64,000 bases of DNA, taken from assembly GCA_000442125.1 (NCBI GenBank), contig KE546968.1, forward strand, positions 1,397,795 to 1,461,794. Reading direction: 5' to 3'. The notes below the pieces were generated by a model, which ran no database searches, was not told where the DNA came from, and was given only the letters and a program-made list of their open reading frames with translations. Both the position numbers and the translations under genes were made by a program. The stretch's first letter is position 1. The number at the start of each line of letters is the position of its first letter. Shown here piece by piece: positions 1-9,750 of the stretch. The DNA is from Opeltia flavorubescens (lineage: Eukaryota > Ascomycota > Lecanoromycetes > Teloschistales > Teloschistaceae).

Positions 1-55
1 AATAATAAATAAAATAATAAATAAAATAATAAATAAAATAATAAATAAAATAATT
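1..55. repeat. 12-bp tandem microsatellite
   Basis: A unit of ataataaataaa is repeated four times in perfect register from position 2, followed by a partial fifth copy. The array is cut by the window edge, so its full length is unknown. Confidence 0.85.
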
Positions 56-2400
56 TTAAATAAATTTAATTAATTTAAAAATTATAATTAGATTTTATAA
101 ATAATAATTATTATTATATATTATAATAACAATTTACTAATAAATAATAGTTTAAAAAAATATTATATATTTTAAATATATTATATAATATATAATTTAT
201 ATATATATTTTAAATTTTAATATATTATTTTTATATTATATATTTTCTATTTATATAAAACTAATTATAATAAATTTTGATAATATATATAATATACTAT
301 ATATATAATATATAAATTGAAATATAATAATTATAAATTATATTAATCTTCTCGCTTTTTTTATTTATAAATAAATTATTTATTTTTATTCTTTTATAAT
401 AAATTCGATTATTTCGAATAATTAAACAGTTTAATTATAATTTAATAATATTTATTTTCGATAAATAATAAAATATTATTTCGATTATTTATTTAAAAAA
501 ATATATTATATAATTAAAAATTATATAAAAAATTTTCTATAAATTTCAATTTTATTTTATTATAAAAATAATTTTATATAATAAAATTAATTATTTTATT
601 TTTATTAATAAATTTAATAAATAATAGATTTTATAAATATATAATAAAAATTTTCTTTTATAGAATAAAATATAATAGCGTTAATTTAATAAAATTATAT
701 TTTAATTATAATTTATAATATTAATAATAATATTAAATATAATTAATATTATTTTTTTAATAAAATTTTTATTTTATTTAAATTAAAAAATTCTATTTTT
801 TATATAAAATAAATAGATAATCTTTAATATTTAATATAATATATTTATATAAAAATTAATAAAAATTTAATTTTTAATATTTTTTTTTATTAAATTATTT
901 TATTTTAAATAAATTAATATAATATATTATATTTAAATTAGATTATTATTCTAATAAAATTTTACTATTAATAATTATTAATCTAGTAAAACTAATTTAT
1001 AAAATTAACTTTTAATTTTTAATAATTTAAATATAATTTAAATTTTTATATTATTGAAATATCTTTATTTAATATTTTAAACCAAACTTTTATTTATATT
1101 TTTATTTATAAAACTATTTAAATTCTAGTAATTATATAGAATTTAGCTATTTTAATAATCAAAATATAAAACGCGTTAAATTAAAAATATATCTATTTTT
1201 ATTCGATATTAATAGATAAAATTTATATTTATTTCGAGTCGAAAAATTATAAAAAATATTTTTTAATATATATATATAATTTTTTTAAATATAATATATA
1301 AAAATAAAATTAATAAAAATTTATTAATAAAAAATAAAAATATTAATCGAAAATTCTATAATTTTTATTTTTAAATATTATAATATTTTAAAACTAATAA
1401 ATTTTTATTAAATATAATTAATATTAAATAAAAAGAAATTAAATAATAAATTATATTAATTTTAAATATTTTAAATAATATTTATTTAAAAATTTATTAT
1501 TTATATTTATATTAATTAATTAAAAAAATTATTTATATTTTATTTAAATTTATTTTTAAATTTTTAGAATTTTCTATAAATTACTTCTTTTAGAAATTCT
1601 ATAATATAATAAATATTATAATTATTAAATACTTTTTAAAATAAAAATATTTATATTAAAAATTTATTTTAATATTATAAATTTAAAATTTTAATTTTTA
1701 ATTAAATTTTTTTTATAATCTATAATTATTTAAAAATTAATATATTTTTAAATATTTAATTTTTTTTATAATAAAAATAAATTAAAAAATTAAATAAAAA
1801 TAATTAAATTAATTAAATAAAAATAAATTTAAAAATTTTATTATTTAAATTATTAAAATAAATAATAAAATATATTTCAAATAATTTATAATATAATATT
1901 AATAGAAATTTTTAATATTTTTTTCGATTTATAATAAATATATTATTTATTAATAAATATAAAATATTTTATAATAATTATTATTTATTTTTTTATAATT
2001 TTATAAAATTTATAAAAAATAATATTTTTTTTAATATTAATTATAATATTTTATAAATATATTTTAATTTTATAAAATAATTATTTAAAATACTAATTAC
2101 TTATAATATATATTTATTAAATTTATAATTTAATAAAAATAAATATTTATATATTATTTTAAAAATTTTTATAATATAATATATTATTTTTATTGTTTAT
2201 AATTAAATAAATATAATTTTTAAAAATATTATTTTTAATAAAATCTAATTATTTAAACTCTATTATAATAAATTTTTATAATTATTTAATTTTATTTATT
2301 TAATTAAGTTTTTATTAATATAATATAAAAATAATACAATATTTTATATTAATATTATATAGAAAAGTACTATTATTATTATTTATATTCAAATTTTTTT
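1..2400. repeat. Left AT desert, RIP-mutated repeat DNA
   Basis: Almost only A and T, with CA and TG dinucleotides very rare while scattered CG (for example tcga, gcg) survives. This is the pattern left by exhaustive RIP of duplicated DNA. I see no open frame that looks like a gene and cannot assign the parent element. The change to normal composition happens over about 2350-2450. The desert continues off the left edge of the window. Confidence 0.8.
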
Positions 2401-2843
2401 TAGAAAAGATTAAAAGTTGAACGATTATATTAAAAGTATAATCTGTTTTGATATCTCTAAAACATTATTTCTATAATCACGTATCACCAGATTTTCAAAT
2501 ATTACAGTCACGATTTTTACGGCATCACTGTGGACGAGTATCATTATAAAAAACACTTGATGAGACACACAGATGAGGTCGGAATTTTTCAACTATCTGT
2601 AACGAGCGTAGACGCAAGAAATGAACCCAGCATTCATAACGAGAAGTTCTGTCATTCAATTCGCTCAATCAAGAAGACCACGCTACCATTTGTTTCATAC
2701 TATCCTCCTTTTGTCATCTTTACTTCTTTCAATTCATCATGAAGTCGATCTCTGGACTTAGCACTGCCCGTTGACATTACAGAAGTGCCTGTCAAAGAGT
2801 TAATATCGTCCCCCATGAGAATGTATCTTTCTCCAATCGCGAC
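2400..2843. other. Transition zone and gene-free stretch
   Basis: Composition rises from the desert to about 40-45% GC. A 70-codon open frame (2530-2742, plus, GTG start) has no recognisable motif and looks like chance. The right part is the 3' flank of the secreted double-psi barrel gene, which is read leftward into this zone. Confidence 0.5.
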
Positions 2844-3353
2844 CTACCACTCAATGTTGAACTGTCCTGGGGGATCAAGATTCCCACCAGTCAAAGCCTG
2901 GAATGCCCCGTGGCTCAAGTCTTTACTCCCGTAATTTATTAGCTATCTTTCTTGCCCTAGCTGGGATTCGAGTTACTAGAAAGACTTACCAAGATCGTCC
3001 GACGCGCATCCAGGGCAGGTATCCGCCACCGTTGCCTCGATGACCTTTCCCTTCCCATTGTTGTTCTGCCCTCCGCCATCATTTGTGATTTGAATTTTGC
3101 GACCACAGTAAGCTGGCGGGTATCCGCTGCCTTGCCACGATGGCGACAACGCAATGATCTTGTCGGAATCGGCGTGTTTCTGACCACACGAGCCGTAGGC
3201 TCCCTGCTGCTCATAGAAAGTTGCGTGGCCGTAATGGGTGACCCGCTTCTCGAGGACTTTGTCTGCAGCTGGTTCCACGACCGGCTGAGCGAGCGGAGAG
3301 GCGACACATGTCGCGACCAGAACGGCGTTGAGAATGACAGGACTAAGACGCAT
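2844..3353 (-). CDS. Small secreted double-psi beta-barrel (RlpA/expansin-like) protein
   Basis: Two exons: 3353-2990 and 2920-2844, giving 146 aa. The 69-nt intron (2989-2921) has a GTAAGT donor, a GCTAAT branch-like site and an AAG acceptor. Splicing turns the codon after Asp-Asp-Leu into Asp and restores the family C-terminus (LDLSHGAFQAL ... QFNIEW). Residues 1-19 form a signal peptide ending VAS. A Kex2-type LEKR lies at 34-37, so the mature chain probably starts at Val38. The barrel runs from about 40 to 146: TFY near 45-47, cysteines at 56, 83, 113 and 116, and the diagnostic VADTCPGC at 109-116 with its Asp111. Fungal members are secreted wall-binding or protease-inhibitor-like proteins, often expressed in host contact; the ligand of this one is unknown. 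ATG at 3353 is chosen because the signal peptide begins there. The gene appears intact and stands alone next to the left desert. Confidence 0.9.
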
Positions 3354-3453
3354 GATTGGGGAGATTTGAAAATCCTGGGAAAACTGGTGAAATGTGTCCC
3401 AAATGTAGCTCAGTGCCGCTTTCTGCTCAGTTTTAGAGGAGATAATTCACCGG

Positions 3454-3462
3454 TTTATATGC
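3454..3462 (-). promoter_or_regulatory. TATA-like box upstream of the secreted double-psi barrel gene
   Basis: Read on the minus strand, gcatataaa lies about 100 bp upstream of the ATG at 3353, a normal distance for a fungal TATA element. It is a motif match only. Confidence 0.4.
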
Positions 3463-3479
3463 TGGATGTGGCGTAGCTT

Positions 3480-4520
3480 CACCGCTCCTCTATCATGATC
3501 ATGATCATATCCCGTACAACTCGTCGACGGATGATCGATAAGCTGACCGCTGAAGCGAACGTACAATGGTCTACATGAATTTGTCATAATGAGCCTGCTG
3601 TGCTACCAGAAGATCTCCGCTCTTTTCACGCTTGCACTTTGACGGCTTCGGAACTCATCGGATCTTTCCGTGAGCGTTGGGCAAAGGATACGAGTATTTT
3701 GGTGAATCGAGTTGAGTCCATACGGGGCGGTTCAAGTCTTGACATACGATTGAAAAGAACATGAACATGGTCAATAGCAAAGAATAATCCGACTGACCAG
3801 GTTGTCGGCTCAAACCTCGGGTGGTCAATCTAAGACCCGAGGTTTCAACATACGGATGAAAAGGAAGCGTCTCCAGGGATTTTGACGTATTGCTGGCTTA
3901 GAAGAGGAAGGTGTGTCAGCTGATTGCATACCATTGGTACTCAACCCGCTTACGAAGTCGTGTTTTGACGTGTATTGGCTATTTCAAACCAATCAAGCAG
4001 TAGTAGATCGATGATAACCCGGACGAGGGCATGTGTGTATAGGATTCAGACCCACCAGACCATTGCTACACAGAACCTATGTATGGTAAGGATCACCTTC
4101 TTCCCGGAATAGTTGCTTAATGATTCGATGAAAAGAAGAAAATTCGACAACTGCTGGACTTGTGTAAAGATTGGTGAAAGTGGGTTCGAGCAGCACGCAC
4201 TCTGAGAAGTATTAAACTGCCAACGAGAAATGTCCATACCGCCGGGATGGAGGTAATTGGATCGGAGACGATATGTCTCGGAAAAAATATAGAAAGTGGA
4301 GAAGCATACAGACCAGGGCAAGGAGCTATTCGGAACGATGAAGAGCCCTCCAACGACTCCGTTACCGAGTATAACCTCTTTCCACCCATGACGTAGACCG
4401 CAGACTGATTCAGCGTATCGACTTTCCTAAAACGACGAGGAACCTAGATTGGTGAAAGGAACCGTGGGGTTTTGCGATCCATTTCCCTCGAATGGATGCA
4501 ACAGCGGAGTATTTGAAATT
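3480..4520. other. Gene-free stretch, about 1 kb
   Basis: Ordinary base composition. The open frames on the minus strand (4046-4389) overlap one another in different frames and show no motif. Near 3494-3511 there is a short run of overlapping TGATCA units. A perfect hairpin is listed separately. I recognise no gene; this may be decayed coding DNA or long intergenic sequence. Confidence 0.4.
3812..3845. repeat. Perfect 11-bp inverted repeat (hairpin)
   Basis: The arm aaacctcgggt (3812-3822) is followed by a 12-nt loop and its exact reverse complement (3835-3845). It sits in gene-free DNA, about 460 bp upstream of the secreted double-psi barrel gene. It could be a chance palindrome, a transcription-factor site pair, or part of a small inverted-repeat element; nothing else identifies it. 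Confidence 0.6.
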
Positions 4521-4523
4521 TGA

Positions 4524-4706
4524 TCGAATGTTTTGTCATTTGATTACCAAGAATGGCAGATTATTCTTGGTTTTGACAGCGTCATACTTGTGCAGGCTCG
4601 CATTCAGGATGACAAGGAATTTACTGTACATCGAGCTCATTTTTCAGGGTCCCAAGGAAATGTTGAAAAGAGATTGGACATATTTCATGCCCGCCAGAGG
4701 AGTTAG
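4524..4706 (+). pseudogene. BTB/POZ-like fragment
   Basis: A 60-codon open frame from the stop at 4521 to TAG at 4704. Its middle reads GFDSVILVQARIQDDKEF followed by TVHRAHFSGS. This is the beta-strand, then charged turn, then F-x-V-H-[RK]-x2 layout that opens fungal BTB/POZ domains (a 'V.V.VG...KEF.VHRAVL..S' pattern). BTB domains mediate protein dimerisation and in fungi often stand alone in large expanded families. Only about half of a domain (usually near 100 aa) is present, there is no start codon, and the frame closes early, so it is a remnant if it is BTB at all. The overlapping ORF in another frame (4492-4710) is judged a shadow. Confidence 0.4.
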
Positions 4707-5170
4707 GTAACGTGTACCAGCGGTCAATAAGCAACGCGCAAATCCGAGGTCACTAAGCAGTAAGATCCGGGAAGATCCGTTAAGACGCGGAGAAGAGAAA
4801 TCAAGAGCAGCGATAGCTTACCAAGGAGGATCATAGGACTGCTGGAAAATGATGGAGCACCATTAAGATTCAGAGTGTGACTAGGGGAGATGTTCTTCGA
4901 TTACCACACCAGATTTTGAATTGGCGGTGATAGTCGGACCTCGAGAAGTAGTCGAGTCTAATTTGCTGTTACTGCGGACGAGAGTCCCCTTGGATTCACC
5001 ATCTTAAAAGTCCTGGCAAGTACCTGCTAGTTCACAGTCGCTGACTTGAAACACGGTTTCGAGGCAGAACCCTCGAAAAGCATTCTTTGTATCAACTTTA
5101 CAGGCAAGATCTACATCAGCATCATGTGGCAGTTTCGGGTATCCTGTTGGAAAGCCGCAAGTCGAATTAG
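4707..5170. other. Gene-free stretch
   Basis: Normal composition, no open frame of note, and no RNA gene or repeat recognised. Confidence 0.4.
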
Positions 5171-5626
5171 TCACTGTGTCAGCTCTAGGTCTGAGAGGTC
5201 TGGGATGTATTTACTTGGGTAGACCATTAGGGCCTTGGTGCGATCCCAAGGAAGTCGTTTGAGAGGCAGGCGCAACAAAAACAGAAGGATGCAGCAGGAC
5301 GACACGTAAGATGTTGCGTTTAACACACCCACGAAAATCAATTTGGTACCTCCTAAGGAAGCAGCGCAGTCCGACGTGCAAATAGACAGAAGCATCATGG
5401 TTATCCTTGACGGCATTATGCTAGTATGGATGTAGTTGTCCGTTAAAGCGTTCTCAAGGAGGCACAGCGTCTCGGGCGCCTGCGAGCCCAATTTCCGACC
5501 ATCCATATGCAATACCTCCACCTTGCAGCTAGATGTTCTTCGATAGAAGCAGATCGCAAACGCGCATGACTCGAGGTCTCTGCTGGTAGACTTATTCATC
5601 ACTATGCATTTATCATATGACTTCAA
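5171..5626 (-). pseudogene. Open segment with one membrane-like helix; possible transporter remnant
   Basis: A 151-codon frame with no ATG at its head; the first in-frame Met is residue 10. Residues about 96-119 are strongly hydrophobic (FVGVLNATSY followed by a Cys/Leu-rich run), with a Pro-Leu-x2-Leu-Pro-Trp stretch just after. The spacing loosely resembles the last helices of fungal amino-acid (APC) permeases, where a helix containing 'LN.SY' precedes 'PLPP.W.LGR'. The resemblance is weak and made by eye, and chance is a real alternative. If genuine it is a fragment of a protein normally about 500 aa long. Confidence 0.2.
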
Positions 5627-6060
5627 AGTAGGAACTTATGCTCTTTTAATACACCGAGTTCCCATTCAAGCACACGTGGTGAGAAAGACCACCGTGATTA
5701 TCCAAGTCACTNTTGGCCTGATCATTAATTTCTTTTTGGTCACCACCTTGTAGCGCTTTCGACAAGGTTATAAAGATGATGCTACACAAGACTATTCACA
5801 ATCACAAAACGGGTTCAGTGCGCTGCGAACGCTCTTATGGAGCAAGAGGTGTTCGCCAAATAATTACCATCGTTTGCCCCGTCAGGCACATGAGCTAACA
5901 CTCTATGCTTACTGCTGATAAGAAATAACTTTGCTTCGACATCCTCCGTCCAGCCTGCGCCCATCCACAAGAATGTCAATGGAATTTTGCTGAGAGCTGC
6001 ACCCTCTTGTATCACTGCTATTATTACGCCTGAGGAGAAGGTTGGAGTGCCCAACACGCG

Positions 6061-7021
6061 ATGGCGAGCAATATGGCCGCACCTTCTTCTAGCGTCGACT
6101 AGAAGTACTTCTCCGCCCTTGATCTGCACTAGTCTATAGATCACCACCTCGCTTTTTGGGCTCCATTGTTGAGAGTACAGTGTTCGTGGGTCTTCAAAAC
6201 AGTGTCTTGTCCACTGTCAAAGGTAGGTCTGACGACGGAATTCTCAAACTTTTCACGGCTTTACGTGAGCAAGTCCAATGGATCGGGGCCAAATACCTCC
6301 TCTGAACAAACAAGATCGACCCCAAAAGCTAAAGGAGATGACTGCGTGGAGCCTTTGTCGGAGTTGCGCAACCAGACATTGCAACCGCTCATCGACGCGA
6401 ATCTTGGTCAGCATGTATNTAAGTACGACCATGATATCCGACAATGATGTAACCATCTGCATGGAAGATATGCTGGAGCTTACATACCAACGTCATTATC
6501 AAAGTGCCGATATGACTTGTGCTATGAATCAAACGTTTGTAGACCCTGACCCTACTTTCTACGATGTCTGGACCGCTTAAGTTATGATTGGGGTGGGACT
6601 AATTCTTCAACATGCCCCGGGGCTGCAAATGGAACCTGGCCTGGAATGGGGCTAGAAGAATCCTATTGCAAAGCAAACATTTGATGCATGCAAGACCATC
6701 CAAGTGTTCTCTTGTTGGAATGATGTTGTGACATTCCTAGCGAGACCTGTCCTGGAAACATAACCCGGTTTTGCAGTGCGTTCAAAGACCGAAGGCGCTC
6801 AAGGGGAATCCAAGAGCTTTTGTAAAGACCTGTGGAACATTGGTTACGGAAAGATTGCTGTGATTCCGAGTGTCAACCTGGATTACAGTGACGAAGACGG
6901 GAAGAGGATCAGAGCCGGCAACGGCTGCGTTTCAAAACTCGTAGTGCGGAGGACAATGATAAGATCGAAGCACTGGAGGCCCTGGGATAAGGTAGTCTTG
7001 ACAAAGGCAACTTCGCAATGA
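6061..7021 (+). pseudogene. Decayed GT69 / CAP59-type alpha-1,3-mannosyltransferase
   Basis: Family landmarks appear in the right order but in different frames. KYF-ALDLH is near 6103, LGSIVES near 6156, GRSDDGIL near 6210, LSELRNQTLQPLID near 6350, ICMEDMLEL near 6455, then SADMTCAMNQTFVDPDPTFY and DVW to 6577. IQVFSCWNDVVTF is near 6690, GESKSFCKDLW near 6803, and GYGKIAVIPSVNLDYSDE from 6841. GT69 enzymes are Golgi type-II membrane mannosyltransferases acting in glycan or capsule synthesis (Cryptococcus CAP59/CMT1; many ascomycete paralogues). Damage seen: in-frame stops TAG 6130, TGA 6303, TAA 6578, TAG 6653 and a TAA near 6760, plus frame changes near 6150, 6330, 6415 and 6600-6655. Several stops fit CAA/CAG to TAA/TAG change. 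The N-terminal membrane anchor upstream of 6061 is not recognisable, and the C-terminus past 6940 is ambiguous between two frames. A dead gene copy; family assignment confident. Confidence 0.75.
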
Positions 7022-7269
7022 CCGAACTTGTCGCAATATTACAAGAATACTCCTGGTTCAGCGTTGGTAGCAGACGCCACCTTTGGAGACCTGAAATGAA
7101 AGCAGATTCCTAGCAATAAATATACTTATCCGCATCTCCCTCTGATTACTTCGTATTCAGCATTTCATGCGTAAGCGGCCGATCTACCAGATGAGAATGA
7201 ATACTTCAAGCTTTATATTTTAAGAAATTTCACCAATAATCTCATCTCGAAAAATGGTACACCCCTATT
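7022..7269. other. Gene-free spacer after the GT69 ruin
   Basis: No open frame of note. It may contain the last shreds of the GT69 C-terminus, but I could not place them. Confidence 0.35.
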
Positions 7270-7449
7270 TTAGACCTGCTCCCCAAAAATGTTGTTGTGA
7301 ATGTTGCCAAAACTTGTATACCGGGTAGGAATCGTCTCATGCACGAAGCACCTCTTGTCAAACGTCAGAGTAAGCCCGCTAATACCATATCCTTTGTCTT
7401 CGTCATGACGGCCATACTTCAAAAGCGCCAGGCCACATTGCCCGGGATA
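7270..7449 (-). pseudogene. Unrecognised decayed coding fragment
   Basis: A 59-codon minus-strand frame ending in TAA at 7270. It has clearly protein-like composition: GLALLKYGRHDEDKGYGISG, then LTLTFDKRCFVHETIPTRYT, then SFGNIHNNIFGEQV. The same frame continues upstream past a TAA (7450-7452) with KPPIWISNGPMRTNGIPENP, back to about 7540. The single interrupting stop could have arisen from CAA. I do not recognise the family. A minus-strand exon of a broken enzyme-like gene is the most likely reading; there is no start codon or upstream exon that I can support. Confidence 0.4.
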
Positions 7450-7452
7450 TTA

Positions 7453-7895
7453 TGAGGTTCGAGAAGGGTTTTCTGGAATACCATTCGTCCTCATCGGCCC
7501 ATTACTTATCCATATCGGCGGCTTGAATACGAAACTGAATCATGACTTGTGAATGGGAGGGTGGTGCAGATAAAGTTCGAAGAAAAACACACTGACAGCT
7601 AGAGGCTATAGGGACTGAATACTTCCATGTTTGATATTGGTGATTGGTGTTGGTATATCTATTATCTTTTACTCATCGGCCTTTTCCCCGAATAGGACAG
7701 AAGAGAATTCCTTATGAAGCGCATATGGTAGAGCAGTGGACAGAAGGGACAGAAGGGACAGAAGGGACAGAAGGGACAGAAGGAAGATCGACTGATTCAA
7801 AGAGTGAAACCCTCACAGTATGTACAGAAAGATGGGTATAAGATGGAAAAGAATATCCAATTGTCCTCCCTCTAAGACTTCCCACCCCTTTTGAA
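7453..7895. other. Gene-free stretch downstream of a secreted-protein gene
   Basis: Holds the 3' flank of the minus-strand secreted-protein gene that ends at 7896, a 9-bp minisatellite, and possibly the decayed upstream part of the fragment ending at 7270. No intact gene seen. Confidence 0.4.
7738..7782. repeat. 9-bp minisatellite, five perfect copies
   Basis: The unit ggacagaag is repeated five times without a mismatch. The period is a multiple of three, so the array creates a Thr-Glu-Gly run in one frame and a Ser-Val-Pro run on the other strand. Neither frame belongs to a gene I can support. Perfect copies suggest recent slippage. Confidence 0.9.
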
Positions 7896-8598
7896 TCAAG
7901 TTCCTGGCAGAAGTGGATCTCCCGAATTAATGCTAGGCACACTCCCTTCCCTCCAATCCTGCTGGTCTGGCAAAAGATTATCCCCCGGCAACCCATTCTC
8001 ATCAGCTGCCCACCTTGTTTGATCTGACTCGCTCGATCCCACGGAATTCGCGATCGCTCCAGCTGCCAACCTCAGACCAATTTGTACGGCAATTCGTCCG
8101 TTGGGACTGGCGTAGGAAACGTCGAACAAGTACGGGAGTCCTGACGCGGCAATCGTCCAGAGGCGATTCGCTACTTCGGCGACAAAGTCCCAAGGGATTG
8201 TATCGCCCAAACTAAGCATTTGGAGGCTGAAACCCCTGTCGTGGATCATCAAAGAGTTCCGACGGGGGAGAGAAGCCCAATCGCTACTAGCAGATAGGGC
8301 AACGTTCATGTAGAATTGTTCCCTGTTGCGATACCATGAGTCAGCATGCTCACTGAAAAATGGTCTCGTTGGTTTTTGGCTTGAACGGATTGCAAATTCA
8401 CTAAGATGTCTGAGGTGACATCCAAAAAAAACCCACTGCGCTCCTTCCATATGTTATAACCTTTGTGCTTACAGGAGGAACTCCTGGCATGGCAGAGACT
8501 GACAGACGTAGGAAGTATAAGAGAGTAACGTACAATTCCTGAGCAGCATGAACTACAGGGGTGATGGCGGCGAGGGCGTGGAAATGGAGCATTCGCAT
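7896..8598 (-). CDS. Small secreted protein, uncharacterised family, apparent frameshift
   Basis: Exon 1 is 8598-8534 and exon 2 is 8483-7896. The 50-nt intron (8533-8484) has a GTACGT donor and CCAG acceptor. Residues 1-18 (MRMLHFHALAAITPVVHA) look like a signal peptide. The spliced frame then reads SSSCKHKGYNIWKERSGFFL and DVTSDILVNLQ, up to HFSVSML near 8345. The conserved half lies one frame over: DSWYRNREQFYMNVALSAS, then SLGDTIPWDFVAEVANRLW, then a C-terminus DPLLPGT. This 'FY.D.A..A...W.SLP.R.SLT' plus 'IPWDFV' pattern occurs in a lineage-specific family of fungal secreted proteins of unknown function. The exons sum to 653 nt, so one base appears missing (or two extra) near 8335-8345, just before Asp-Ser-Trp. 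A poly-T run of eight at 8430-8437 is a second suspect. Either a recent null allele or a sequence error. A 31-nt GT-AG segment at the same spot is too short for a normal intron and does not restore the frame. Confidence 0.65.
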
Positions 8599-9540
8599 GG
8601 TGATACTGCTCAGATGCTCCCCTGCTCGGGCTGAGAGATGCCGCCGTGGGAGAGTAAGCGGTCGTGGCCTATCTAGAGGTGCCGGAACCGGTCTGTGTAC
8701 ATCTTCTGAGCGGGGATATGCAGCGCCGGGCAGGAAAAAGGAAACAAGGCCCAGGAAGACCATCGTACAATGAAGCGGCGACGGGCATCCTGAGAGCCAC
8801 ATCTTTTCGGAATATAAATCGACCGGGAGGGGTGCGTCTACCAGGCTGGAGAGTCTTGGAATATGTAATCTGGACTCTTGCAACCGTGGGGTTTTACTTC
8901 TTTTTGAGCCGTGTGGGCCCGCCTCGGGTATGGATGTTACATGGGGGTTATCCAAATCTAGAATGATTGTTTTTCTCCTGCTCATGTATTTACCATTAGC
9001 AAGAATTTGCAAAGCCAAGAACTCCGGCGTTTTGTCGACATATCGAAAGCGCTGACAGTGGAAGCAGTGAGGCTTTGACCTCTTCGGCTGCTGGAAGTTG
9101 AAAGGGGAAAATAAGGTTTTCAACGGTTATCAGCCATGCTCGACGCGTGGGTTCAAGCTGTGTGTAACTGCGGGCCTACGTCGCCCATTTCGTACATGGT
9201 GGCGGCGCACCAAGCTCGCAATTGGAATAAGATGAGATCGAGATCGGAATGTGCCAGCTCAACACATGGCTGATCTCGATATCCGCTCATCCTCTTTGTC
9301 ATGTTTGCCAAGCGATGTCAACCAGCGTGGGCTTGGGTGTTTCTTCAACTGAAGTCTGCCTTTGCTATGCGGTCGCCGAAGGTCTGATCGCCACCGATGC
9401 ATGGCGTGCGGTCCAAGCTCGGACCGTTTCCAGGTACAAGGAGACGGGACGCATCACCAAAGCTTCAAAAGTTTCCGGGAACACGTCTCCGAATTTAGCT
9501 CGATGCAAGATGCGATTCGCATTCGGAGGAAAGATGATAT
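8599..9540. other. Upstream region of the secreted-protein gene; no supported gene
   Basis: Contains the promoter of the minus-strand gene starting at 8598. An AT-rich atataaat lies near 8813, about 215 bp upstream. Overlapping frames on both strands (8561-8966 plus, 8599-9123 minus, 9249-9623 plus) show no motif and are judged chance. Confidence 0.35.
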
Positions 9541-9750
9541 GTGGAACGGATAAAGCTTCGTATCTTCAGCCCTGCCTTGAATTCGTACCCACCTTGTCGG
9601 TGCGCACACTTCTCGAAGTCTGACTCGGCACAGAGACATTTTAAAGTTCACGCGACAAAGCTTGCAAGGCACCGCGATGCAAATCGTCGGCGGCTCAAGC
9701 TTACATCTATTCTTAGCTTAGTGAGCTTCCCACGCCCTGAAAAAACCTGA
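9541..9750 (+). pseudogene. Possible C2H2 zinc-finger remnant
   Basis: In a 69-codon frame, codons 19-37 read CRCAHFSKSDSAQRHFKVH. The tail fits the C2H2 pattern F-x5-hydrophobic-x2-H-x3-H, with the SD-x2-QRH-x-KVH wording common in fungal fingers. The cysteine pair is spaced by one residue rather than two, so the finger would not fold normally. No start or second finger is convincing. It could be a decayed transcription-factor gene or chance. Confidence 0.25.

Noticed and set aside
3090-3476. 128-codon plus-strand frame
   Set aside because: Antisense shadow of the secreted double-psi barrel gene, whose signal peptide, splice site and Cys motif are on the minus strand.
4180-4200. tRNA B-box-like ggttcgagcag
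   Set aside because: No A box at the right distance and no acceptor stem; the final CC pair of the B box is missing.
4046-4389. Two overlapping minus-strand frames of about 90 codons
   Set aside because: They overlap in different frames, have no motif and no splice-supported extension.
5815-6147. 110-codon minus-strand frame overlapping the 5' end of the GT69 ruin
   Set aside because: No ATG at its head and no family resemblance. Its right part is antisense to recognisable GT69 sequence, so it is probably a shadow or chance.
7644-7841. Thr-Glu-Gly repeat protein
   Set aside because: The repeat comes from a 9-bp minisatellite; the surrounding 65-codon frame has no other protein-like feature.
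8599-9123. Minus-strand frame continuing upstream of the secreted-protein start
   Set aside because: The signal peptide begins at Met 8598. The upstream residues are Arg/Pro-rich with no motif and lie in the promoter.
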